From positions 1-13,641 of the forward strand of contig JBKJLF010000034.1 in assembly GCA_046597185.1 (NCBI GenBank): a DNA stretch of 13,641 bases, read 5' to 3'. The position numbers were made by a program, and so were the translations under genes. Of this stretch, positions 1-5,592 are shown one piece after another; position 1 is the first letter of the stretch, and each line of letters starts with the position of its first letter. Below the pieces are notes generated by a model that saw only the letters and a list, made by a program, of their open reading frames with translations, was not told where the DNA came from and made no database searches. This DNA is from CAMBDR01 sp046597185 (GTDB taxonomy: Bacteria > Pseudomonadota > Gammaproteobacteria > Burkholderiales > Burkholderiaceae_D).

Positions 1-93
1 CTGCTGTTGTTTTGCGGCTGCTGTGATTGCTGCTCTATTTCAACTTTCCGCCAAGCATCTGTTATCCGTGTTTTGAGTCGGCCCTTCTGTTCG

Positions 94-233
94 CTACCGA
101 ACGTAACGCCAGAATAAACATGGCAACCAACGATTAAGCAGGCAAAGCATGGCTATTTGCAGCCGCGCGGAGCAGCCGCGTGATTTTAAGCATGGCAATT
201 ATTTTTGAAAAATTTTTGCGTTACGTTCGCTAG
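94..233. repeat. 140-bp stretch bounded by 16-bp inverted repeats (MITE- or REP-like)
   Basis: CTACCGAACGTAACGC (94-109) and the reverse complement of 218-233 (CTAGCGAACGTAACGC) match at 15 of 16 positions; the inner 12 bp (98-109 against 218-229) are perfect. Each end also lies in a small GTTCG...CGAAC palindrome (89-102 and 225-243). The interior is non-coding, with short direct repeats including AAGCATGGC near 145 and 189. I see no obvious target-site duplication. It could be a non-autonomous mobile element, a REP-type element or a large hairpin; copy number in the genome would decide. Confidence 0.4.
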
Positions 234-392
234 AGCACCGAACAACTTGCGCACTCAGGTCACACTTCGTCATCCTTAGCGTACTTACTGGCTGGGCCGG
301 GAAACGCCGTCTAAGAAGCAATCCGCCATCGGGCATTTTGATGGCAAATTTTGAAGTAAAACACACAACTGTCCCATCAGGAACAGATCGTC

Positions 393-411
393 AACCCGGC
401 TGTTACGGGTT
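393..411 (+). promoter_or_regulatory. Small leader hairpin just upstream of the ice-binding RBS
   Basis: AACCCG (393-398) and CGGGTT (406-411) form a 6-bp stem with a 7-nt loop, ending 10 nt before the AGGA at 422-425 that serves the ATG at 431. A structure so close to the ribosome-binding site could modulate initiation, for example with temperature, but a 6-bp stem can arise by chance. Confidence 0.2.
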
Positions 412-430
412 CACACAACTTAGGAAAAAA

Positions 431-1627
431 ATGAATCAATTACCAAAAGTCGTCAAACCACTTACTTGCTCAATCGCCGTGCTGTTGGCGTGCCTTGGCG
501 TGCAAGCCAGTGCGCAAGCGCTTGCCAATTCACTGGCAAGCACGCAACTTGTGGCAAAAGGCGGTGCGGTTGCGGCACCCACCTTGCTCTCATCCAACCC
601 GGCCAACCAAGCGATCAATGTGGCGACCAGTACCAATAGCATCGGCAACATTGTCAGTGGAACCATCGTCAGCGCCACCTTCAGCCAGGCCATGAACCCG
701 GCCACCATCGTTTCGCCCCAGGCTGGTGCACTCACAACCTTCACCCTCAAGGTGGCCAATGGTGCGAATGTGCCCGGTACGGTCAAAATGAATGCCAACA
801 ACACGGTAGCCATCTTCACCCCCAGTACATTGGCACTCAACATCAATACCACCTATGCCGCCACTGTAACCAGGGCAGCCAAGAGCGCGACTGGCGTGGC
901 ATTAAGTAGCACTTATGCGTGGACGTTTAAAACCAGGGCCACCACCGCCACGGCGCAAGCACCGCTCAACCTTGGGATTGCCGGCAATTTTGTAGCGTTG
1001 GCAAAAACCGGCATTTCAACCGTCCCCAATTCAAAGCTAACGGGTAATATTGGCGTCAGCCCGGTCGCCCAAATCGCGATCACCGGCTTTTCAACCACCA
1101 CCGATAGCAGCAACACCTTTGCCACATCGCCCCAGGTCATCGGCAAAATTTATGCCGCCGACTTTACCGACCCAACCCCCACTTACATGACCAGCAGCAT
1201 CGGCGACATGGCACTGGCCTACAACGATGCCGCAGGGCGCACCTTGCCAAATTTCACTGAATTGGGTTCAGGTCAAATTGGTGGGTTGACTCTGGTTCCG
1301 GGCCTGTACAAATGGGGGACGAATGTATTGATCTCAAGCAATGTCACGCTGTCAGGCGGCCCCAATGATGTCTGGATTTTCCAGATCGCTGGCAACATCA
1401 ACCAGGCGGCGGCTACGCAAGTGATTTTAACGGGTGGCGCATTGGCCAAGAACATCTTTTGGCAGCCTGCCGGTGCGGTATCGATTGGTGCAAACGCGCA
1501 CTTTGAGGGCATCATCCTGGCAAAAACCCTGATCGCGCTCAAAACTGGCGCATCAGCAAATGGCCGCTTGTTGTCCCAAACAGCGGTGACACTTGACCAG
1601 AATGTGGTGACCCAACCAGCACCATAA
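431..1627 (+). CDS. Secreted ice-binding (DUF3494) protein with an N-terminal Ig-like domain
   Basis: Predicted 398-residue exported protein. I chose the ATG at 431 because AGGA lies 5 nt upstream and the protein then starts with a normal signal peptide: basic MNQLPKVVKP, a hydrophobic core, and a cleavage site after Ala-Ser-Ala near residue 28. The upstream TTG/ATG at 338/341 only adds a hydrophilic tail and has no RBS. Residues about 50-168 resemble a bacterial SbsA-type Ig-like domain (Big_5: SSNPANQAINV, TFSQAMNP, TYAWTFKT). Residues about 180-395 match the DUF3494 ice-binding family: LGIAGNFVALAKTGIS, a PGLYKW turn, then GGPNDVWIFQIAGN and NIFWQPAGAVSIG. The family folds as a beta-helix that binds ice crystals, or in some members acts as a surface adhesin. 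It is monocistronic, with a terminator 164 nt downstream. The family call is firm; ice-binding activity is inferred. Confidence 0.9.
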   Translation: MNQLPKVVKPLTCSIAVLLACLGVQASAQALANSLASTQLVAKGGAVAAPTLLSSNPANQAINVATSTNSIGNIVSGTIVSATFSQAMNPATIVSPQAGALTTFTLKVANGANVPGTVKMNANNTVAIFTPSTLALNINTTYAATVTRAAKSATGVALSSTYAWTFKTRATTATAQAPLNLGIAGNFVALAKTGISTVPNSKLTGNIGVSPVAQIAITGFSTTTDSSNTFATSPQVIGKIYAADFTDPTPTYMTSSIGDMALAYNDAAGRTLPNFTELGSGQIGGLTLVPGLYKWGTNVLISSNVTLSGGPNDVWIFQIAGNINQAAATQVILTGGALAKNIFWQPAGAVSIGANAHFEGIILAKTLIALKTGASANGRLLSQTAVTLDQNVVTQPAP

Positions 1628-1790
1628 ATATCGTTAAGACGGGCGGCTTTTCCGGGAGTGCTGGTTTCTTGCTCAGATAAACGATTCTTGGCAATAATGC
1701 GCTGTGCTGAACGCGGAATGACAAAAAGGTAGAACCTGGGCCGCCGCCATCTTATCAAATGTCTTTATGCATTTCGCACGGCATCGCATT

Positions 1791-1834
1791 AAGCTACAAC
1801 CGTATTCATTCTTGCATCTTGTAGCTTTTTTTTT
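1791..1834 (+). terminator. Rho-independent terminator of the ice-binding gene
   Basis: AAGCTACAA (1791-1799) and TTGTAGCTT (1819-1827) form a perfect 9-bp stem with a 19-nt loop. The T run continues to 1834, so the stem is followed directly by a strong U-tract. It also insulates the next gene from read-through. The long loop is the only weak point. Confidence 0.65.
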
Positions 1835-1866
1835 AAAATTGTCCCACAAGTCGAATCAATTTCAAT

Positions 1867-1872
1867 TATAAT
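1867..1872 (+). promoter_or_regulatory. Consensus -10 box upstream of the exported small protein gene
   Basis: A perfect TATAAT lies in an AT-rich stretch 46 nt before the ATG at 1919 and just after the preceding terminator. No good -35 is present at 16-18 nt spacing; the nearest TTG (TTGTCC, 1839-1844) is 22 nt away. It would drive the 1919-2938 gene pair. Confidence 0.35.
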
Positions 1873-1918
1873 CAAAATACACTTAAATTTTGTGAAAATT
1901 ATCACAAGGCAAACGATC

Positions 1919-2395
1919 ATGAGCTATCCTGACCGCAGCACAGCGTGGCAACGCCCAGCGCACCTGAGCCACATTATTTTGCTGCTCGCACTATTTTGCG
2001 CGCCCTGTAGCGCCCAGGTTGGTGCGCCTGCACAAGTGTTCGACATTGCCAAGGACGCCGATTTTACCAACTACTGGCAAGTTGTCAGCCACTACATCCG
2101 CAAACGCCAAAGCCAAAAAAGCACGCAGGTTTGCCTGCTGGGGCAAAGGGCAGCGGACTCGTCCAAATTGGCCTGGGTGATCTGGCAGGCGGGGCAAGAG
2201 ATGGTTCTTTATGAGCAAGGCGAAACCGATTTAAAACAATCGCGCCGCAAATTGAATTTGAAAAAAGATGTGGTTGAAAACGAGGCTGCACTCAACGGCA
2301 GCACGTATTTGGTAACGCGGGAATGGGTGGCGCAATTGAGTGATGCATGCCGGCAATATGGCACGACCCTACACATTCAAAAGCGCCCCCATTGA
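1919..2395 (+). CDS. Small exported protein of unknown function, possible periplasmic partner of the next gene
   Basis: Predicted 158-residue protein, family not recognised. The ATG at 1919 is preferred over the in-frame GTG at 1892 because AAGG lies 9 nt before it and the GTG has no RBS. The N-terminus has a signal peptide: a polar, basic stretch, then IILLLALFCAPCSAQ with likely cleavage after Cys-Ser-Ala. The mature part is about 125 residues, mixed alpha/beta by eye, rich in Lys and Gln, with two cysteines (QVCLLG and SDACRQYG) that could form a disulfide in the periplasm. The next gene starts 54 nt downstream on the same strand and encodes a wall-hydrolase-like protein without signal peptide. 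An exported small protein beside a non-exported hydrolase fits an immunity/effector pair. That role is inferred from arrangement only. Confidence 0.65.
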   Translation: MSYPDRSTAWQRPAHLSHIILLLALFCAPCSAQVGAPAQVFDIAKDADFTNYWQVVSHYIRKRQSQKSTQVCLLGQRAADSSKLAWVIWQAGQEMVLYEQGETDLKQSRRKLNLKKDVVENEAALNGSTYLVTREWVAQLSDACRQYGTTLHIQKRPH

Positions 2396-2407
2396 ATTCT
2401 GCCATTC

Positions 2408-2435
2408 CCGCCTTCGTGGCGGTCGACCATTTTTT
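2408..2435 (+). terminator. Possible attenuator hairpin between the two genes of the pair
   Basis: CCGCC (2408-2412) and GGCGG (2418-2422) pair around a TTCGT loop, followed after the palindrome GGTCGACC by six T residues (2430-2435). The stem is short and the T-run is displaced by 7 nt, so it is at most a weak terminator. It could reduce expression of the downstream hydrolase relative to its partner. Confidence 0.25.
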
Positions 2436-2449
2436 ATTGAGGAGTGATC

Positions 2450-2938
2450 ATGATCGTTTTACCTGACAAAAATGAGTCCGCAGGCTGTGAAACCCGCCTT
2501 TTGCTGGGCGAATGCCGCAGCCCGGCTTACGCTGCCTACACGCTGGCTGATGCCAAACTGAGCATGCAATATATGGACAGGGTTTTGTATAATCGCCTGG
2601 CCGACCCCAAACCCTATGGTGCGGCGGGAGCCAAAACCATTGCCGATATCGTGCGCGCCAAAGGCCAGTTTGCCGGATTTGAAAACTACCCCACTTACGA
2701 TGCCAGCATTGTTAACCGCATTCAGGCGGCGCTCAATATTGCCAACAGCAGCAAAGATAAACGGCAAGCGGTGTATGCTGATTTTATCAATGCGGCGATT
2801 GATATCGCCAAAGCCGCCTCCATTACCGACCCGTCGCCGGGCAAACTGACGAGCTGGCGCACCGCAGGCTCCGGCGCGCCGGGTGGGTCATTCAAGTTTT
2901 TTAAAACCTTGATGGGTAATGATTATTACTACGTTTAG
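2450..2938 (+). CDS. SleB/lysozyme-like cell-wall hydrolase, possible secreted effector
   Basis: Predicted 162-residue protein starting MIVLPDKNES; the ATG at 2450 follows GAGGAG with 5-nt spacing. There is no signal peptide or membrane segment. The pattern resembles the SleB-type cell-wall hydrolase (Hydrolase_2) fold. A candidate catalytic glutamate sits in LLLGECRSP near residue 23. A helix ending MDRVLYNRL corresponds to the family's VxxVxLNR segment, then comes IADIVRAKGQFAGF (family: V-PGQFS-W/F), and the chain ends GNDYYYV, like the usual terminal aromatic strand. Members cleave the glycan backbone of peptidoglycan. Because it lacks an export signal and follows a small exported protein, it may be a type VI or other contact-delivered effector paired with that protein; no secretion genes are in view. 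A phage-derived muramidase is an alternative. The fold call is moderate, the effector role speculative. Confidence 0.6.
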   Translation: MIVLPDKNESAGCETRLLLGECRSPAYAAYTLADAKLSMQYMDRVLYNRLADPKPYGAAGAKTIADIVRAKGQFAGFENYPTYDASIVNRIQAALNIANSSKDKRQAVYADFINAAIDIAKAASITDPSPGKLTSWRTAGSGAPGGSFKFFKTLMGNDYYYV

Positions 2939-2982
2939 CCACATCGGCGGATAAATCGGATTACGGGTTGGCGTATTTTTTT

Positions 2983-3027
2983 GGAATCAATGGGGAATCA
3001 ATGGGGTCAGTCTCAATTGATCACCCC
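2983..3027. repeat. Tandem 11-mer and REP-like hairpin between convergent genes
   Basis: GGAATCAATGG occurs twice in tandem (2983-2993, 2994-3004). It runs into GGGGT (3003-3007) and ACCCC (3023-3027), which pair around a 15-nt loop containing the palindrome TCAATTGA. A run of seven T (2976-2982) precedes it on the plus strand, which reads as A on the other strand. The arrangement (TGGGGTCAG, then CAATTGA) reminds me of repeats flanking REP-associated tyrosine transposases; that is from memory. It lies between the convergent ends of the hydrolase and zeta genes and may also end their transcripts. Confidence 0.35.
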
Positions 3028-3044
3028 CGGATCAATGCAAACGG

Positions 3045-3796
3045 CTATTGGTTGACAACGTCATCCACAAACTTGTCCCACAAAGCCGTTTTAAACCAAA
3101 TCGGCATTGATTCTGTTTTCATTTCCAACAGTCCCCCGTCGGTGACTTCTGCGATGGTCACACGTTGCACATCTGAATTATCAAAAATATAGGCTCGATT
3201 GGCGAACTTGCTTGCATCATACAAAAGACTCAAGGAGCGGTGATAACGACTAATTATTTTATCTTCCGGCACAGGATGGCCGCCCTGCTTAACCCGCGAG
3301 CTAACGCGGCTGACATTAATCAGTGGGTCTTCCGTTGCCACATAGTAGAGATAAGTCCGAAAACCATTCTCTTGCGCCAGTTTCAAAAAGTCCACCTTAT
3401 CGCTTGACGACATCACGGTTTCAAAGGTAAAGGAAATTTTTGCTTCGAGTAATTTTTTGCGGATAAAGTCAGACAGCACTGAGGCAAAGTAAGAATTGAC
3501 TTCGACGCTGCCAAAATGCAATTTTCCATCATCAACGTCAATTGCTGCGCCTGGGGCAGTAAGCCCGCGCTCTTGAGGAATTCAGACGAATGGAAGAAGC
3601 CTAAAATTGCCTCGGCGGTGGTTTCAAGTTGAAACACGCCAAGATCAAAGTAATACTGTTTTCGGATGACTTTTTCGATTTCATCCGCATTCACATAAAA
3701 CCCCAGCATGCCTGTTGGTAAAACATCTTTGATTGAACTTTTGCCGGAACCATTGGGGCCGGCAAACATACGCAAACGCGGGGTTTTGTCACCCAT
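3045..3796 (-). pseudogene. Zeta-toxin-like P-loop ATPase, frameshifted
   Basis: Two overlapping reading frames together make one zeta-like P-loop protein of about 250 residues. The first (from ATG 3796, its own stop at 3413) has Walker A GPNGSGKSS at residues 13-21, the NADEI segment (Asp38) and a helix ending FLKSAGL. The second (to TAG at 3045) continues with GLTAPGAAIDVDDGKLHFG, then NSYFASVLSDFIRKKLL, FETVMSS, YYVATEDP, GGHPVPEDKIISRYHRSL and RAYIFDNS, all typical of this family. The homologous parts join near 3561-3568, where one base appears missing (minus-strand reading AGCGCGGGCTTACTG). Zeta toxins phosphorylate UDP-N-acetylglucosamine; whether this shorter chromosomal type does is unproven. 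The start overlaps the upstream antitoxin stop by one base. The toxin is probably inactive unless the shift is a sequencing error. Confidence 0.8.
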
Positions 3797-4224
3797 CAGT
3801 TGGCGCGCCGGATTCGTTTGGCACCCGGTTCTACCTTATAGGGTGTAGGCAAGGATTTAATGAAGCGCCTGCTGCCGTCTGCCGATGTTTCAACCAGCTC
3901 ACCGTTGATTGCTTCCAACACCGTTGCACCGGCCGCCAGTGCCTGATCACGGGCTATTGTTAGCGCACTTTGCGCGAATTCTGGCATTTGCTCCTCAAGT
4001 TGGCACATATCAGTTTCAGGCAAAGCGCTGATTCTTTCACCAAACAACTGTTGTTGCATTTGATCATTATCGGACAGCGCCAACAGCAAATTGTCTGCTT
4101 TTTCACATCCAGCGATGATATCCTGGGTCGTTAGCACATCCGGGCCAGAATTTTTTGCGTAAATGGCTTGATGAAGTCGGGTCTTTTCACCCATTTTCAT
4201 GGGTCTGCCGTTTGTGGTTGGCAT
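3796..4224 (-). CDS. Antitoxin-like partner of the zeta-type ATPase
   Basis: Predicted 142-residue soluble protein. The ATG at 4224 is preceded by AAGGA with 6-nt spacing. Its TGA overlaps the ATG of the zeta gene by one base, so the pair is translationally coupled and antitoxin is made first. The C-terminal part (ARDQALAAGATVLEAINGEL, then VETSADGSRRFIKSLP) resembles the short proteins that commonly precede small zeta-type ATPases, with their pattern of an Ala-rich helix, a beta-hairpin, then a DGxxxxIK strand. The N-terminal half is acidic and helical (LLLALSDNDQMQQQLFG). Antitoxin function is inferred from position and this pattern; I cannot see the toxin-binding residues. The gene itself looks intact although its toxin partner is broken. 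Confidence 0.65.
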   Translation of the reverse strand: MPTTNGRPMKMGEKTRLHQAIYAKNSGPDVLTTQDIIAGCEKADNLLLALSDNDQMQQQLFGERISALPETDMCQLEEQMPEFAQSALTIARDQALAAGATVLEAINGELVETSADGSRRFIKSLPTPYKVEPGAKRIRRAN

Positions 4225-4368
4225 GGGCGTTCCTTCTATTTTTGCTAAAAGTGGATGATGTATGAAGGTTATATCAATTCGATTACAGTTGCAACGGTTA
4301 AACTCATCGCCCCCCGTTCGCCGCAGCGAATTTAAGTAAAATCAAACACATTATTTTAATTTGCTGGT
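4225..4368. promoter_or_regulatory. Divergent regulatory region between the zeta and Fic modules
   Basis: This 144-nt region must carry promoters for both directions. On the minus strand TTGCAA (4289-4294) and TATAAC (4268-4273) are separated by 15 nt, a weak sigma70-like pair for the antitoxin-zeta genes. On the plus strand the sequence before 4369 is AT-rich (CATTATTTTAAT) without a clear -35. TTCGC CGCA GCGAA (4318-4331) is a perfect 5-bp dyad that could be a hairpin or operator for either module. Confidence 0.3.
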
Positions 4369-4566
4369 ATGCGCCATTCCATGAAAAAACCATCTACAAC
4401 CAAGGATAATCAAGACATCCCTAAACTAACCCGCGAGCAACTTGGCACTGGCGTGCGGGGTAAGTATTTCAAGCAGTTTACACAAGGCAGCTATGTTGTA
4501 GCGTTGCGGCCAGAAATTCAAAACGCGCTACCAACGTCGGAAGCCATCAATAAGGATTTGCGTTAG
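4369..4566 (+). CDS. Small conserved protein with a GVRGKY motif, antitoxin-like
   Basis: Predicted 65 residues from ATG 4369, or 61 from the in-frame ATG at 4381; neither has a convincing RBS. The C-terminal half matches a widespread small-protein pattern I know as GVRGKYxxxxxxGxxVVxLxPE, then PxSExxNxxLR: here LGTGVRGKYFKQFTQGSYVV, LRPEIQNALPTSEAIN and a terminal Leu-Arg. Members are commonly annotated as hypothetical or antitoxin-like and often sit beside toxin genes; I do not know a biochemical function. It lies 55 nt before the VbhA-type antitoxin on the same strand and may be a third member of the Fic module, or an orphan antitoxin that lost its toxin. Confidence 0.65.
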   Translation: MRHSMKKPSTTKDNQDIPKLTREQLGTGVRGKYFKQFTQGSYVVALRPEIQNALPTSEAINKDLR

Positions 4567-4586
4567 CGCCGCTGCTCTGCTAAAAT
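4558..4586 (+). promoter_or_regulatory. Candidate promoter of the VbhA-Fic pair
   Basis: TTGCGT (4558-4563) and TAAAAT (4581-4586) are separated by exactly 17 nt, ending 35 nt before the ATG at 4622. The -10 matches five of six consensus bases and the -35 three of six. It overlaps the end of the upstream small gene and would let the antitoxin-toxin pair be expressed independently of it. Confidence 0.35.
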
Positions 4587-4621
4587 CTACCGAACATCTC
4601 TTTTGTTTGCGAGGCAAAAAA

Positions 4622-4822
4622 ATGGCAATTCAACCAAAAAAAATCAGCGATGAAGAACGCGCAAGCCGCCTTGCCGCCATTGAATTTGCCCGCCGTAGCG
4701 TTCGTTTGGAAGGCATCATCCTTCATCCTGCATTAAACGCACTCAACCAATTATTCATTAATGGCGATATCGACGATGATGAGCACGTACACCGCTGCTT
4801 GGCGGCAATCGATGCCGCCTGA
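4622..4822 (+). CDS. vbhA: VbhA-type antitoxin of a Fic toxin
   Basis: Predicted 66-residue protein. The ATG at 4622 follows GAGG with 7-nt spacing and is better than the upstream in-frame codon at 4607. The core (ERASRLAAIEFARRSVRLEG) matches the antitoxin VbhA domain. It contains the Fic inhibition motif (S/T)xxxE(G/N) as S26-V-R-L-E30-G31. In class I Fic modules this helix inserts beside the toxin active site, and its glutamate blocks productive ATP binding. The next gene, two bases after the stop, is the Fic toxin, so the two are translationally coupled. The later part (NALNQLFINGDIDDDEHV) is also typical of the family. The symbol is by family resemblance, not demonstrated orthology. Confidence 0.88.
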   Translation: MAIQPKKISDEERASRLAAIEFARRSVRLEGIILHPALNALNQLFINGDIDDDEHVHRCLAAIDAA

Positions 4823-4824
4823 CA

Positions 4825-5520
4825 ATGGATGAGAAACAAAAGGTAGAGCAACGAAGTTTTATCAGAATTGCTCAACTTGAACGCTGCCCAATAGCAGGTA
4901 TTTTTGATCGAGAACACCTGCTGCAAATTCACCATTTCATTTTTCAAGACTCGCCCGACGCCCTACCGGGGCAATTCCGCCCTGGTACTGCATCTTGGGC
5001 TAAATGTCGGGCCTTGGAAACGGAAAACCTTTCCTATTTAGTGCCCTATTACCGCCAGAATGATTTAGCGCAGCGACTGGATGCGGTATGCCATCGCTTG
5101 GCACAGGCGCAGTACTTACAACATCTGGCTCTTGCGCAGTTTGCCGACCAACTGGCCGAATTTTACGCCGATTTTGATTACCTGCATCCTTTCGCCGACG
5201 GCAATAGTCGCACCCTGCGCACCTTTACCCGCCAACTGGCGAATAACGCAGGCGTAACGCTCGATTGGGGTACTGGTGCTGGCGATGCGGCACAACGCGA
5301 CTTGTTATACAAAGCCCGCGATATGGCTGTGCTACGCCGTGCCTGGCCCGGACTGAGCCGCGCCCATGCAGACGCTTTGCCGGATACGCCCGATTCTCGC
5401 GATGAGTATGAGGCCTATTACCTGGCACTGAAACTGATTGAAGATAGCGCGCCGCTTTCTGAATTGATACGCAAGGGGATATCGCCGACGGGGAAACCAC
5501 TGCTGCGGCTCATCAAATAA
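4825..5520 (+). CDS. fic: Fic-domain AMP-transferase toxin (VbhT/FicT type)
   Basis: Predicted 231-residue Fic protein, stand-alone length. The signature HPFxxGN(G/x)R is present as HPFADGNSR at residues 121-129: His121 is the catalytic base, Asp125 binds magnesium and Arg129 the ATP phosphates. The usual glycine after Asn is serine here, a substitution I recall from other Fic proteins. N-terminal FDREHLLQIHHFIFQDSPDA and GQFRPG correspond to the flap region, and the helix FADQLAEFYADFDYL precedes the motif. Family members transfer AMP from ATP to protein hydroxyls; FicT/VbhT toxins modify DNA gyrase GyrB and topoisomerase IV ParE. No signal peptide or BID domain, so a cytosolic toxin controlled by the VbhA-like protein two bases upstream. 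The target is inferred from the family. Confidence 0.88.
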   Translation: MDEKQKVEQRSFIRIAQLERCPIAGIFDREHLLQIHHFIFQDSPDALPGQFRPGTASWAKCRALETENLSYLVPYYRQNDLAQRLDAVCHRLAQAQYLQHLALAQFADQLAEFYADFDYLHPFADGNSRTLRTFTRQLANNAGVTLDWGTGAGDAAQRDLLYKARDMAVLRRAWPGLSRAHADALPDTPDSRDEYEAYYLALKLIEDSAPLSELIRKGISPTGKPLLRLIK

Positions 5521-5544
5521 AACCAATATGAACCAATCAAATAG

Positions 5545-5572
5545 AAAAACGGCGCACAAGGGTGCCGTTTTT
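5545..5572. terminator. Bidirectional intrinsic terminator between fic and the keto-acid dehydrogenase operon
   Basis: AAAAACGGCGC (5545-5555) pairs with GTGCCGTTTTT (5562-5572): an 11-bp stem with one G-U pair and a 6-nt loop. The A5/T5 ends provide a U-tract in both directions, so it can end both the fic transcript (stop at 5520) and the operon transcript (stop at 5593). Confidence 0.8.
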
Positions 5573-5592
5573 CTCATTACATACATCGAACA

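Larger units (their letters stand above)
1..430. other. Non-coding leader region upstream of the ice-binding gene
   Basis: I see no supported gene here; ATG-initiated frames on both strands stop after a few codons. The region holds a pair of 16-bp inverted repeats (94-109 and 218-233, listed separately), a second direct copy of GTTCGCTA (89-96 and 225-232), two copies of GCAGCCGCG near 160-180, and an A5T5 palindrome near 208-217. The downstream half (about 250-430) is the likely 5' untranslated and promoter region of the gene at 431, but I cannot place a convincing -35/-10 pair. Confidence 0.5.

Noticed and set aside
260..430. Cyclic-di-GMP (GEMM) riboswitch before the ice-binding gene
   Set aside because: GGGAAACGCC and a nearby hairpin caught the eye, but the conserved GGCAAACC and second-stem elements are missing.
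436..852. A hydrophobic 138-codon minus-strand frame opposite the Ig-like domain
   Set aside because: It looks membrane-like only because it is the antisense of Thr/Ala/Asn-rich codons; no supporting signal.
1273..1758. A 161-codon minus-strand frame overlapping the end of the ice-binding gene
   Set aside because: Mostly antisense to the conserved DUF3494 domain; no motif and no RBS.
2968..3192. A 74-codon plus-strand frame at the end of the zeta gene
   Set aside because: Most of it is antisense to the zeta C-terminal region, which carries clear family motifs.
3413..3584. Programmed -1 ribosomal frameshift in the zeta gene
   Set aside because: The second frame is indeed -1 to the first, but no X XXY YYZ slippery heptamer lies at the point where the homologous segments join; a mutation or sequence error is simpler.
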